64,000 nucleotides of DNA from Pestalotiopsis fici W106-1 (Eukaryota > Ascomycota > Sordariomycetes > Amphisphaeriales > Sporocadaceae). This document shows, piece after piece, positions 23,449-34,183 of this stretch (position 1 is its first letter; the number at the start of each line of letters is the position of its first letter). The translations under genes and the position numbers were made by a program. The stretch lies in NCBI RefSeq assembly GCF_000516985.1, contig NW_006917100.1, positions 1,167,490 through 1,231,489 on the forward strand. The letters are read 5' to 3'. Below the pieces are notes generated by a model, which was given only the letters and a program-made list of their open reading frames with translations, was not told the origin of the DNA and searched no databases.

Positions 23449-26400
23449 ATGGCCCTGTTAAACCCGACATTCATATTCGGGGTCATTGTGCTTGCCTACA
23501 TCGCTTCCTTCGTCGTATTCGCCCTCCTACGCATCGTCACTGGCCTGTCAATCCAGCGCATCGGTTATTTCTCCCTGCGACGTTTAGCATACACCCCCAA
23601 GGATGGCATCAAGATCGAGATACGGGGGCTTGGCCTCAACGTACACCGCCCGACTTTCTCGCAGCCTACATGGCTGAGTATTGTCGTTAGCGAACTCGCC
23701 GTGACGGTCGATATCAAGGCGCTCGAAGGCCACAAGGCCGGCACTGCGGTGGAGGAAGACGATGGCGGTGCCGGTCAAGACGACTGCAAGTCTGAAGAGA
23801 AGGACAAGCCCATATTCCCTCCGAAGCGAAGAACCACGCTTCCCCGTCGCGCCACCTTTGGCGCCGCACGAAGCGAGACATGGAAGCAGCTGATGAAGAC
23901 AAAGGAGAAGATCAAGAGACTTCACAGGAATATCCATTGGCTGCGATTGGTTGATGTTGTGGCCACCGACTCGACAGTCAATATCGTCGACGTGGGCAAG
24001 ATACAATGCGGCAGCTTCACCGTTGCAGTCGACACGCGGCGCAAGATGGTCGATCGCGCCCGCTTCTTTTTCCAGACCAGGGCCGAGAAGAACAGACAAA
24101 AACAACAGGCCGAATGGATCGTCACACTGCGCAGTGTACTATTCACCGCACAGGGCGGCGAGGCATCTGAGATTCTCGACAACGCTGTCCTCAACGTTCA
24201 TGGGTTCCTTTACGAACAGCTGGACGGCCTTCGGGATGCCACAATCGCCCTCAAGCTTGGCCGCGTCCACGTACCATACGACGATGTGCAAATCTCCATG
24301 GAGCGCTTTCAAACGCAAAAGCGCCTGTACTCAAAGGACTATCACACAGTGGAGGCATTCGATCTCTCCGTCGACAATGTCATTCAGGAGCTCGACGAAC
24401 CCGGCAGTACAGATCAGGACATTATGCAAACCGTATCAGATTCGAAGGAGTTCGTGAGCTCCATCTTGAGAGGTGTGAAGGAGGTCCAATTTGCAGTTAG
24501 TCTTGTCGGAGTGAGCAAAAAGGTCATGACGGTCAAGGCGTCCGGCGCACCGCTTCTGCTCAACTTTTCCATGAAGGAGGTGGGTATAGATCTGCATCGT
24601 TTAGATCCAAAGTCGCCAGCCCATCGCATGTACTTCCCATCCAAGGATCTCGCACACGAAGCATTGGCTGCTGCTCTGTCTATATCAATTGGGCTGGATG
24701 ATGGGCACGGCAAACCAGAACGGTTGGTCTATATACCAATGGCCACCACGACAGTCAGGACTACTTTACCCTCCAAGACGGTAGAGCTTTCAGACCACGT
24801 GAGCGCCGATGAGAGGAACGCCAATATTCTTTTCGCCAATAGTGTCGTGACTTCGCCATCGGTTGATCTCGATCCCAAGCATCTTCCCATTCTCGTTGCT
24901 CTGCTTCGACCGCAGCCCAAGGCACCGAAAGCGCAAGTACAACAACGCCACAAGTTGATATCGCGACTCTTGCCAAAAGCAAACATCAAATTCACCATGC
25001 ACGAGCCTGTCTTTCGTGTTGCTCTACCTCCAGTACAAAAGACAGATGATCCGGATGATTTTGACCTCATCATCTCGTCCATATCGTCGATATCGTTGGA
25101 TGTGGAGTCTTTCCATTCGACCGTCGAAGATATGCATTATTCGCTCGTTTCACAAGCACGGGTGCAGACGCACAATCTCTACTACCAGACTGCGCAAGGA
25201 GGGAGGTTTGATCTTGTCGACACGGAGTTTTTTGACTTGAAAGTGACGCTGGGAGCTAATCCTGACGTGCATGTCATGGCGAATGGGCATCTTCAGTCCT
25301 TGGCTGTGCATATGGTGCGCCCTGAGATCGCGACCGGTGTACGCCAGATCATTCGACAGCTCCGTCTCGATGTCGAGCCTGATAAGCGTGCTCGATCGAG
25401 AACGCCAAAAACACAAGGTGGACTCCGAGGACTGCCATCATGGCTTTTACACTTTCAGCTATCAGTTGATGATTTTAGTGTTGAAGTCGCTGGCGTTGAT
25501 GACGATTTCCCCAATCACACCCGGGGACTTGCACTACAGATCGATTCGTGGTCTGCAGAATATCGTGCTCAACGCATGGACCAACATTTACGGCAGCGTC
25601 CCGCGTCTAGAAGGCGAGCTGCAAGCCGAGCAGTGATACCTGACCCTGAAGTATTCAAGGCAGTGCCATCTCCTTCTTCGCCCAAGAAGAAACTGCCTGA
25701 GCATTACACCGAAGGCGATGGGCGCAGAATTGCTATCCATGTTCATGGACTGGAGGCCTTCATCATTGATGGTGAAGAGAAGTGGGAAGCTGACCCCTTT
25801 GTTCATTTGCCTCGATTCGAAGTCGCCCTGTCCACTTCCACTGACAAGCAAGGTCCCGTTCTGCATGTCCACTCACATATGAAGACATTGATGCTTCAAT
25901 ATTCCCTATATCGGCACTATGCAGTGGGTGTTGCAATCATGGTGCTGGGAAGAGCATTCATGAGAACGAAACGAGAGACAACCGACATTAAAACCAAGCA
26001 GCATGCGGCAAATAGCCCTTCCATTGACGATCATTTGGCACCCCCAATTCTATCGCCTGGCTCGCCCGCGGTGGATCAAATGAGCTACTCCAGTCGTCCA
26101 GTCAAGGAGCTTGTGACCATTGATGTCAAGGCGTCCATGATCCAGATCAAGGCAGATTTACCTTCCGATCCCGCGGTCATGATCCAGATATGCAATGTCG
26201 AAACTGGTCGCCATAGGTGGTCTCCACCATTCTTTCGTGCTAAACTTGTGCGCATGTTTGCTGGCGCACCACGGATGCAAGGTGTCTGGTCGAGGATCGC
26301 CAGTGTTCATTCCTTCCGAGTTGACTATCGCGAATCTCGAAAGTTCAGTGCCTTTGGCTTCCATGATGATAAGATGTTCGACATCAACGCAGACGCGATG

Positions 26401-29400
26401 CGGATAGCTGTTCCGTACGAGCTGATCATACACAAGATCTCGGACAGCTTCATAAATGTCATCAAAGCCTCTGCCCAGCTTCACCACCGCTTCAAGACGG
26501 GCACAAATGAGTACATCCTTGAAAAGGGCCCCGAAGGTCCAAAGCACGTACCCAAGATTTCTGTACGAACCCGACATCTGCTGTTTGAGCTAGAGGATGG
26601 AGCATTTGAATGGAAGTTGGGCATGATCTATCGAGCTGGACGTGTAGAGCAGCTGCAGAGACTAGCCCGAGAAGATGCATATCGTGTCAAGGTCAAAAAG
26701 ATCCATGAGGAAGAGATCCGCAAGGAGACTAACCGGCTACGCAACCGTTCAGTGATGACTCGGGGTCGCACCAAAGATATGAATGTGTCTTGGAATCGAA
26801 GCAGGAGTGAGGATGAGCGACCGCGGACCGCTATGGACGGCCGGCCGCCAATGGATAATCTTCGGGGCAGGAATCGGCCGCGATATGACCCTGATGGTTG
26901 CGTTGGGTTCAGCGGCAGCGCCCATGTCACAATTACAGAGGCGAGACAGCGACTGAACGAGCACAATGCGCAGAGTTGGAGAAAACGTATCGATCGCCAT
27001 TACCAAATGGCTAGGGAGAGCGCCACGGAGCTTCGTGGCTTGTTTTGGCCACCAGATCACCTTCCGGACGATGTGGAGGACCATGAAAAGATCCTCGAGG
27101 TTCCTCAGCGTCCGGCACTCATGGGTGCCATCATTGAAGATTTGCACTTCATGATTGACAAGCCATCTTTCCCGATATCCAAACTGCCAGACTTTCTTCA
27201 CGATGTCGGAAAGGGGCAGCCCAAAGACATGAAATACTCTCTGCTCGTTCCGATGAATGTCCAGATCAGCATGAGTCAAGCTAGATTGTCGCTGCGAGAC
27301 TATCCCTTGCCACTACTACACATTCCGGCTCTCAAATTGGGCCAGTCTTCACGCCTCCCTGCAATGCACCTCAAGACTGACTTTGTGATTGCGGAAGAAT
27401 ATCGCGGAGCAGAGTCAACAAGGAGAATCAAGGTTCAGATAACGCCACCAAGCGCCAAAGAACCAGGGCAACCAGCCGGAGGAAGCTTTGCGATCGACGT
27501 CCGCCGCACGATAGGACCCGTGAAGTCGTATTCTGATATGCACATTGACATGAACACGGCCTATCCCACCCGAATCACTTGGGGTCCTTCATATCAGCCA
27601 GCGATTCAAGACATGATGATGGTGATTGAGTCCTTTACCAAACCCCAATTGGACCCCTCTGAGAGGGTTGGTTTCTGGGACAAGATCAGACTCAACTTCC
27701 ATTCTCGTCTCCGGGTCGCTTGGAAAGGTGACGGAGATGTTCATCTTGCGCTCAAAGGTACAAGAGACCCATACAACGTCACCGGTAATGGTGCCGGATT
27801 TTTGATGTGTTGGCGCAATGATGTCCGCTGGAACATCAATGTTGAAGACGAGCCGAAGAGGTTCATGACCGTCGACAGTGGTGAATACGTACTTGCCATT
27901 CCCGACTATAGCCACCAGGAGCGTGAGGTGGCCCGGAGAATGGGCGAGGGCGACAGTGTCGCAAGCGGCGATAGCTACAGATCTGGCGCGTTATTCAAGA
28001 AAGTCGTCATGAAGTTGTCTGGTAACGTGCAGTGGATGGCCGGTCTTGTTTTTGAGAAGGCGATCGGTGCCGACGGCCGCCGCAGTTTCGACTTCAAGCC
28101 ACACTACGACGTTGTACTCAAATCCCCTCACCACGCCAAACCAGAAGGAGGCCAACCCTACGATGCTTTCAGGGGCTTCAGAAGTCAGCATATCCATCTC
28201 TCTATTGGCATTAGTGCCCCAGTCGATATGGATTGGAAAGCTGCGGATCAGCAAGTCTCAAGGAGCTACAATACTGTGCACTTGACACCACGCTTCTTTA
28301 CTCACTTCTTTGCCTGGTGGTCGACATTCGGTGGACCAATGTCCCTCCCTGTTCGTCAAGGCTCTCTGTGGCCTGGCAGGGAGAAGAACAGCAAGAAGTT
28401 CGGCCGTCATCTTGGAACAATCAAGTATAATATACTACTTGCACCACTCTTCATGAGTCACATCTACAAACACAAGGACGCCGAGGACTACTCAGAGAGC
28501 TCAGTATCGGCCACAGGTATCAAGGTCAGATTTGACAGCTTCATGCTTGACATGCATCAGCGCAGAGAGGAGTTCAGCACCACCGATCGTGGTCGAGATA
28601 CGCAAAGCAGGACAACAGCCATGAAGATCCATGCTGCACAATTAGATCTTGTATCAGCAGATGTGCGCGCTGTCTCTGCTAGCATCAAAGGCACCACCAC
28701 TGAAGCAATCAAGAAAAACTCGCTCTCGACGCTCATTGCGCAGGGCGAAGAAGATGGCACCGACCTCTCGCACTTCACGATTCCGGATAATGACTTCAGC
28801 TGGATTGACATGGACGATTTCGTTGAACTCGACTGGATTCTCCCATCAGAACCCAACCCCGACACAAAGATCCTTCCCCTTGCTTTTGCGCCAAGAGTCA
28901 CCTACTTTAGGCAGACAGATATCGGTGACACCATTGCTGGAGACCCAGACCGCACGAGTCCTTTTGGAAATGAGCCCACGCACTTGTGCATAATGAGCCA
29001 AGATGACAACCCCCGTGAGGTTCAGCAACAGCTCATAGAGCAAAGACTTTCTCAACTTGACACGCAGATTGACAACAATGTCAGGCTCGTCGGAGAGAAA
29101 GAACTGCACTACATCAGAGAAGGCAGCAACGATCCGCAGCTGAAAGCCGAGTACGAGACTTTCAACAGGCACACTGATGTCCTACATGACAAGCGCACTT
29201 TCATGCAGGGCATGCTGAAGAATGTGTCAATGAACACTGCATCAACTGATGCCGACTCATCCACCAGCGGTTCATCCAATATCCCGGGGCTCTCCGAGGA
29301 TCCATCTTCTTCTGGCGACGAAGCCCGAGGACCGACCGGAGCCGACTTTGCGAGCGATTTCAAGAATCGTTTTGTGATTCACAATATGCAACTCAAGTGG

Positions 29401-32400
29401 AACAACCTGCTGCGCAACATCATTCTTCGCTACAGTCATCAAGTGAGCCAACGCCGAGGTTTTGTGTACTACCTCTCTCGGCCCGCCGTCAAGTTCATTC
29501 TCGACATTGTTGAGGAGCAGGCCAAAGCAAAGGGCAAAGACAAGCCCGGGAGCACCGCCACCCCCGATAAGGACGACCAAAGCGCGACACCCCAATCCAC
29601 TAACAGCCAAACCAAAGGAGTCGCGCAGGATATTGAACACCGCATCAAGCAGATCATACAGGATGGCCGCAAATTTGTCGACGCAGGTGGTGAAAGCATC
29701 CCTGGCGAGCCTTCGGCCAATGTCAAGATGGATGATCTCACTTCAGGCATTGCTGAGGACTTTACGACCCAAAGCAGTTACCATGTTCGACTGATTGGTC
29801 CTCAAATCCAACTGCAGAGCGACAGAAATAAGAACAATGCCGTGTTGATCACCGCCAGGAGCATGGAACTCAAGGTCGTCGAGGTGATGGAAAAGGCACG
29901 ACTCTCAGATATGGTCTCTGGTCTTGTCCAGCGGCGTTTTCTGGTCGGAATGGACGGCACTCAGTTCTTTGTCACTCATCAGAAGTGGTTCACCGGGCAG
30001 TATCTCTCCATGTACTCTGGCAATACGTACGGCGCACCGAGCGGCTCATCATGGCCACCATGGGTTCCAATGGAGGTCATGTTTGACTTTGAGTCGGATC
30101 CATTCGGTTTCAAGAGAGTTGTGCAGAAGACCTCAGCTTTGCTTCGATACGACAAGTACAACACGCTCCGTCTCAAATACAACGACGACATTCACGACAG
30201 TGAGGGTGCAGACAATGACTCAAACGAGAACGCAGAGAGCCGAATGGACAACCTCTGGGTTGAGTTCCCTCAAGCCCGAGCGCTCTGTAACTCTTCACAG
30301 TACTATGCAATTTATGTGATAGTGCTGGACCTTTTGCTATACAGTGAGCCGCTCGAGAAGACGAGAAGCGAACGACTGGAGAAGATCATGCTCGCGTCAG
30401 ACTTTAGTGACCTGCGAGGCACTCCTGAAATGGTCACCAAGTTGCAGGAGCGCATCCGTCAGTTGCAAGAGATCAAGACACACTTCCAGGTCCACTCGAA
30501 GTACCTCGACAAGAAGGGATGGCACGATCGTCTGCTACTCGAGCGTGACTTGGCGGCATGCGAGGATGAGCTCTTCTTTATGATGAAGGCCATAACAACG
30601 TCCCAGCGCAAGTACGACACTGCATCTCAGAGCAATGCACTGCTGAGATGGAGTATCTCTGCTCGGGAGATTGTATGGCATCTCATCCGGGACAATCATG
30701 AGCCCTTGGTTGAGTTACAGCTCAGGGATGTGGAGTACGACAGGACCGATAACTCAGACGGCTCGCACATCAATCTTTTCCAGGTTGGCAAGGTACTAGG
30801 ACTCAATTTACTTCCAGACGCAATGTATCCGGAGATGGTAGCTCCATATATTATTGACGACAAACTGAGCATGATGGATTTCCAGAACCAACAGATGGTA
30901 CGGGTTTACTGGCACATGCTCGAGGCCATTGCGGGCATTCCCGTCATGGACCACTTCGAGGTCAATTTATTCCCACTCAAGATTCAGCTAGAACGTGACG
31001 TCGGGAAGAAGCTTTTCGAGTACATATTCCCAGAGATGGAAGATGAAGAAAGCAAGAATGAGCATGAACAAGCAGACTCGCCGACCATGATGCGACATGG
31101 CGGTAATGACAATGATGATGACTACCAAGACGATTCGGGAAGCCTTCGCCTTGGCGGTTCTGTCATTTCCGACAAGGACTCTGGTTTCAACACTAGAGCC
31201 GGCTCGCTTGAGCTCAGGCTTCGACCAACTCTGACCTCGGACGCTCAGACGCCAGAAACCACGCCGCAGAAGAGCAAGGCTCTCAGTGTCCACTCTGGTG
31301 ACGGTGGCAGCGTTTTTCGTCTCTTCAACTCCAAGGCTATCAGCAAAAAGCCTTCACACGAATCGCTGCGGGCCAGTCAGAATACGCCCCGTCCTGGCAT
31401 TGGCCGCTCAGCGACTATTGCGTCCAATACATCAGCCGAGAATAAGAAGTCATCGCGATTCGCTCTGAGCAAATCTGGCAAACCATCAGAGGACAAGCCA
31501 TCTGATGACTTGAGCATGATGATTGATCGTGCCTCGCAGTACATGACCTTTGCTTATATCAAGATGCCATCTGTAGTCTTGTGCCTGAGCTACAAAGGCA
31601 AGGGCGATCGCAACATTGAGGATGTGCATGACTTTGTCTTCCGTCTCCCCACCATTGAGTACAGGAATAAGACGTGGTCTAACCTGGATCTCGCCTTGGC
31701 TCTGAAATCCCGTGTCATCAAAGCACTCATTTCCCACACAGGCGCCATCATTGGAAACAAGTTCAGCAAGCATCGTCCCTCGGGCAAGGAAAAGGAGCGG
31801 CTTCGGGAGATTGCGACAAACAGCGTCCTTCTAGCGACACCACCGATTGGCGCCAGTAGAGAGAACAGCGATGACTCTTCAAGCATGTTCGGAACGAGCC
31901 CAGTCGACTACTCGCGAAGTCCGCCGCGGAGTATCACGGGCAGTCAAGGTAGTGGCAACGCGCTGCAACGAAGCACCTCGAGGAGTAGTGCCAATGCTCT
32001 GCAGAGAAGTACCTCACGAAGCAGCAGCGTAGCGTCGAGCCGGCGCGGTAGTAGACCAAATCCCACCTTGAATACGTTTCAAGGGCACACCAATGGTCAA
32101 GGCAATGTGCCAACCTTCCTTATGATGACACCGCCTACACCACAGGACAACCCCAGGCCTTTGGCTACACTGGGACATGATCTGAGACCCAAGACTAGTT
32201 CAGGGGACTTTAGGCAGAAACCCAGCGCTGCAAGTACCTTGAGACCACTCAGCAGGGGCAGCGCCCTCGACATTCCAGAGCCCAGGTTCGACCTGACCAG
32301 GCGCGCCACTGGCGCGCCGCCCAATACTGGCAACACGGGCGGCCTCTCGGGACTCAAGGGCAAATTCAGCGCATTAACCCATCGCCTCAAGGATCGTGAG

Positions 32401-32562
32401 AGCAGCGCATCAAGCAAGGCATCCAGCGGCGGGGCCACTAGTGAAGAGAGTGGCTTGGCCCGAGAAGAGGAGATGGAAATAGACTTCGCCACCAAGCAGG
32501 CTACTGACGAGCCAGCAAATAGAAAATTTGGGTTTGGTGGTCGATCCAAGACGGGAATCTAA
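23449..32562 (+). CDS. fmp27: FMP27/Hobbit-type bridge-like lipid transfer protein
   Basis: A single exon encodes about 3037 residues; I take the ATG at 23449 because the frame upstream offers only GTG. An N-terminal membrane helix (about residues 8-30) is followed by the RBG-type start GLGLNVHRPTF. Two hallmark segments of the FMP27 family are visible: GFWDKIR at about 1408 and WPPWVPMEV at about 2202. The family-typical PKFP-like block (DKPSFPISKLPDFL, then LRDYPLPLLHIP) lies at about 1230-1290. The family forms long hydrophobic grooves that carry lipids between the ER and plasma membrane or other contact sites. The C-terminal ~500 residues are disordered, Ser/Arg-rich, and contain a duplicated ALQRSTSRSS unit. 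The yeast protein is about 2600 aa, so this form is longer, mainly in insertions and the tail. The absence of introns over 9.1 kb is notable. Confidence 0.94.
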   Translation: MALLNPTFIFGVIVLAYIASFVVFALLRIVTGLSIQRIGYFSLRRLAYTPKDGIKIEIRGLGLNVHRPTFSQPTWLSIVVSELAVTVDIKALEGHKAGTAVEEDDGGAGQDDCKSEEKDKPIFPPKRRTTLPRRATFGAARSETWKQLMKTKEKIKRLHRNIHWLRLVDVVATDSTVNIVDVGKIQCGSFTVAVDTRRKMVDRARFFFQTRAEKNRQKQQAEWIVTLRSVLFTAQGGEASEILDNAVLNVHGFLYEQLDGLRDATIALKLGRVHVPYDDVQISMERFQTQKRLYSKDYHTVEAFDLSVDNVIQELDEPGSTDQDIMQTVSDSKEFVSSILRGVKEVQFAVSLVGVSKKVMTVKASGAPLLLNFSMKEVGIDLHRLDPKSPAHRMYFPSKDLAHEALAAALSISIGLDDGHGKPERLVYIPMATTTVRTTLPSKTVELSDHVSADERNANILFANSVVTSPSVDLDPKHLPILVALLRPQPKAPKAQVQQRHKLISRLLPKANIKFTMHEPVFRVALPPVQKTDDPDDFDLIISSISSISLDVESFHSTVEDMHYSLVSQARVQTHNLYYQTAQGGRFDLVDTEFFDLKVTLGANPDVHVMANGHLQSLAVHMVRPEIATGVRQIIRQLRLDVEPDKRARSRTPKTQGGLRGLPSWLLHFQLSVDDFSVEVAGVDDDFPNHTRGLALQIDSWSAEYRAQRMDQHLRQRPASRRRAASRAVIPDPEVFKAVPSPSSPKKKLPEHYTEGDGRRIAIHVHGLEAFIIDGEEKWEADPFVHLPRFEVALSTSTDKQGPVLHVHSHMKTLMLQYSLYRHYAVGVAIMVLGRAFMRTKRETTDIKTKQHAANSPSIDDHLAPPILSPGSPAVDQMSYSSRPVKELVTIDVKASMIQIKADLPSDPAVMIQICNVETGRHRWSPPFFRAKLVRMFAGAPRMQGVWSRIASVHSFRVDYRESRKFSAFGFHDDKMFDINADAMRIAVPYELIIHKISDSFINVIKASAQLHHRFKTGTNEYILEKGPEGPKHVPKISVRTRHLLFELEDGAFEWKLGMIYRAGRVEQLQRLAREDAYRVKVKKIHEEEIRKETNRLRNRSVMTRGRTKDMNVSWNRSRSEDERPRTAMDGRPPMDNLRGRNRPRYDPDGCVGFSGSAHVTITEARQRLNEHNAQSWRKRIDRHYQMARESATELRGLFWPPDHLPDDVEDHEKILEVPQRPALMGAIIEDLHFMIDKPSFPISKLPDFLHDVGKGQPKDMKYSLLVPMNVQISMSQARLSLRDYPLPLLHIPALKLGQSSRLPAMHLKTDFVIAEEYRGAESTRRIKVQITPPSAKEPGQPAGGSFAIDVRRTIGPVKSYSDMHIDMNTAYPTRITWGPSYQPAIQDMMMVIESFTKPQLDPSERVGFWDKIRLNFHSRLRVAWKGDGDVHLALKGTRDPYNVTGNGAGFLMCWRNDVRWNINVEDEPKRFMTVDSGEYVLAIPDYSHQEREVARRMGEGDSVASGDSYRSGALFKKVVMKLSGNVQWMAGLVFEKAIGADGRRSFDFKPHYDVVLKSPHHAKPEGGQPYDAFRGFRSQHIHLSIGISAPVDMDWKAADQQVSRSYNTVHLTPRFFTHFFAWWSTFGGPMSLPVRQGSLWPGREKNSKKFGRHLGTIKYNILLAPLFMSHIYKHKDAEDYSESSVSATGIKVRFDSFMLDMHQRREEFSTTDRGRDTQSRTTAMKIHAAQLDLVSADVRAVSASIKGTTTEAIKKNSLSTLIAQGEEDGTDLSHFTIPDNDFSWIDMDDFVELDWILPSEPNPDTKILPLAFAPRVTYFRQTDIGDTIAGDPDRTSPFGNEPTHLCIMSQDDNPREVQQQLIEQRLSQLDTQIDNNVRLVGEKELHYIREGSNDPQLKAEYETFNRHTDVLHDKRTFMQGMLKNVSMNTASTDADSSTSGSSNIPGLSEDPSSSGDEARGPTGADFASDFKNRFVIHNMQLKWNNLLRNIILRYSHQVSQRRGFVYYLSRPAVKFILDIVEEQAKAKGKDKPGSTATPDKDDQSATPQSTNSQTKGVAQDIEHRIKQIIQDGRKFVDAGGESIPGEPSANVKMDDLTSGIAEDFTTQSSYHVRLIGPQIQLQSDRNKNNAVLITARSMELKVVEVMEKARLSDMVSGLVQRRFLVGMDGTQFFVTHQKWFTGQYLSMYSGNTYGAPSGSSWPPWVPMEVMFDFESDPFGFKRVVQKTSALLRYDKYNTLRLKYNDDIHDSEGADNDSNENAESRMDNLWVEFPQARALCNSSQYYAIYVIVLDLLLYSEPLEKTRSERLEKIMLASDFSDLRGTPEMVTKLQERIRQLQEIKTHFQVHSKYLDKKGWHDRLLLERDLAACEDELFFMMKAITTSQRKYDTASQSNALLRWSISAREIVWHLIRDNHEPLVELQLRDVEYDRTDNSDGSHINLFQVGKVLGLNLLPDAMYPEMVAPYIIDDKLSMMDFQNQQMVRVYWHMLEAIAGIPVMDHFEVNLFPLKIQLERDVGKKLFEYIFPEMEDEESKNEHEQADSPTMMRHGGNDNDDDYQDDSGSLRLGGSVISDKDSGFNTRAGSLELRLRPTLTSDAQTPETTPQKSKALSVHSGDGGSVFRLFNSKAISKKPSHESLRASQNTPRPGIGRSATIASNTSAENKKSSRFALSKSGKPSEDKPSDDLSMMIDRASQYMTFAYIKMPSVVLCLSYKGKGDRNIEDVHDFVFRLPTIEYRNKTWSNLDLALALKSRVIKALISHTGAIIGNKFSKHRPSGKEKERLREIATNSVLLATPPIGASRENSDDSSSMFGTSPVDYSRSPPRSITGSQGSGNALQRSTSRSSANALQRSTSRSSSVASSRRGSRPNPTLNTFQGHTNGQGNVPTFLMMTPPTPQDNPRPLATLGHDLRPKTSSGDFRQKPSAASTLRPLSRGSALDIPEPRFDLTRRATGAPPNTGNTGGLSGLKGKFSALTHRLKDRESSASSKASSGGATSEESGLAREEEMEIDFATKQATDEPANRKFGFGGRSKTGI

Positions 32563-33010
32563 AAGTCAATGGACATGTGAGGGAAAAAGGAAACTTGGAA
32601 CAAGATAATATGTTCATGAAAGCATGGAGGAGTACGATGGTGTTGGGAGGTTCTCATTTTATACCAGCATGGAATCTATATACTTGCCGATGAGAGAGGA
32701 GAAGAGCAGAGCCGAAGAAGGCTTTAATCAGCAATGTGCTGAGAGCACATATTGGGAGATAGGAGTTAGTGCAGTTGTTCAAAGTGAACAAAAAGAAGGA
32801 GATAGAAAGAAGCGTAGCTGATAGTTTTGAATCATTCACTCAAAAAGTTTCATACATACTTTTTCCATATGATTAGCCATTTTGTGTAACGCGATGACTC
32901 TTTTGAATTTCCCATGTAGACTAATTGCTTGCTTGCTTATACATTCCAAATACAATTTTTTAAACATCATCAGTCGCTAATTTTTACCCAAAAACCTTTG
33001 TATGTACCAA
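32563..33010. other. Convergent intergenic region
   Basis: These 448 bp between the stop codons of FMP27 and the GH16 gene should hold both 3' UTRs. The sequence is A/T-rich towards the right. No gene was seen. Confidence 0.6.
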
Positions 33011-34183
33011 TTAGAATATCCAGTACACAACTACCAAAGTAAGAGCAGATACCCAATATTTCGCACTCCCGAATATCACGACAATAGGGCCGTTTGAAAG
33101 CAGTACTGGTGTGCCCAGGGTATCAGTATCGTCAATGCTGCACACCTTGTGGCACGTGTCACCATCGTCGTCATCATCCCGCGGGGACAACCAGCTCCTA
33201 CTCGACAGCCGGTGCTTGGCGCCGCCGCTATTATCAGAGGCCTCGGTATCGTCGGTGGCATTATAGACGAGCTCGATCCACTGGATCTGGAGGTAGGCCT
33301 CGTCGCCGACGGACATGTTGCCGCTCCAGTGGGCGCCGTCGGACCACATGTTGAAGATGACGGAGCTGGGGTCGCGCGGGGTCTGGAAGCCAATCTGGCT
33401 GACATTGACGCCGTCGACGTACCACATGGTGCTCGAGGGGCTCCAGTCCATGCGGTGCACCGCCCAGTCGTCCCATCCCACGGGCACGGTGGCGTTGCGC
33501 GTCGCCCGGTCCACGGGGTCGCCCTGGCGGTTGTAGGCCGGCTGGTTCGTGTACTGGATCACGTCGGGAGGGTCCATGGTGCGGATTTCCAGGTCGGCCT
33601 CCTGGATGGCGTTGGGGTCGTCGGATCCCCGGTACGTGAACATGGCCGCAATGGCGCCGGGGGGCCCGACGGTGCGGGCGTACATGCGCGCCGAGGCATA
33701 GTGGTAGGCCTGGGCAATGGACTCGAACTCGGCGGCCGTCTGAAACTCGTCCAGGCGGACGGTCCGCAGCGTCAGGTACGTCTCAGAGCCGGCGTCAGGG
33801 TCCGTATTGGCGTCAATGTAGACATTGGCGGGCGAGTTGACCATGAAGACGTTGGCGTCGCCGTCGTCGAGGTTGGCGCTATTGTTCCACTGCTGAATGC
33901 TCCAGGCATCGGTCCACTCGTCCGAGTTGAAGTAGTCGCTGGCGACGTCGGCGTTGCTGGCCGCGTCCGGGTCCGAGGCGTACGACGAGGGCACGTTGAC
34001 CAAGTCCGACCGGGACCGGAAGTCGAAAAATTTGTGCGTCTTGAAAAAGGTCCCAGTGCTTCCATTGGTGAGGTAACAGTCGCAGTTACTGTCGACGGTC
34101 ATCTTATACTTGATGGCGGCGACATTTTGCACAAGCATGAGCAATGTGCCCAATAATAAGACCCCCACTCGTGTAGTGCCCAT
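33011..34183 (-). CDS. Secreted GPI-anchored glycoside hydrolase family 16 protein
   Basis: One exon encodes 390 aa from the ATG at 34183. An in-frame ATG at 34273 would add 30 residues ahead of the signal peptide and is less likely. Residues 1-23 form a signal peptide (GVLLLGTLLMLVQNVAA). The GH16 catalytic motif E-A-D-L-E lies at about 195-199, and is followed by typical beta-sandwich segments (DWAVHRMDWSPSSTMWYVDG). Several N-glycosylation sequons are present. A short linker with an Asp run (DDDDDGD) follows. The protein ends in a hydrophobic tail (VSALTLVVVYWIF) after SNG, which fits a GPI anchor. GH16 enzymes cleave or transfer beta-glucans or related polysaccharides, so a cell-wall role is likely, but the exact substrate cannot be read from sequence. 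High GC at third positions opens a long antisense frame that I reject. Confidence 0.88.
   Translation of the reverse strand: MGTTRVGVLLLGTLLMLVQNVAAIKYKMTVDSNCDCYLTNGSTGTFFKTHKFFDFRSRSDLVNVPSSYASDPDAASNADVASDYFNSDEWTDAWSIQQWNNSANLDDGDANVFMVNSPANVYIDANTDPDAGSETYLTLRTVRLDEFQTAAEFESIAQAYHYASARMYARTVGPPGAIAAMFTYRGSDDPNAIQEADLEIRTMDPPDVIQYTNQPAYNRQGDPVDRATRNATVPVGWDDWAVHRMDWSPSSTMWYVDGVNVSQIGFQTPRDPSSVIFNMWSDGAHWSGNMSVGDEAYLQIQWIELVYNATDDTEASDNSGGAKHRLSSRSWLSPRDDDDDGDTCHKVCSIDDTDTLGTPVLLSNGPIVVIFGSAKYWVSALTLVVVYWIF

Noticed and set aside
33149..34156. 335-codon open frame on the plus strand, antisense to the GH16 gene
   Set aside because: Its translation is Val/Gly/Arg/His-rich low-complexity of the kind produced by the complement of a high-GC3 gene. 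The minus frame has a signal peptide, catalytic motif and GPI tail.
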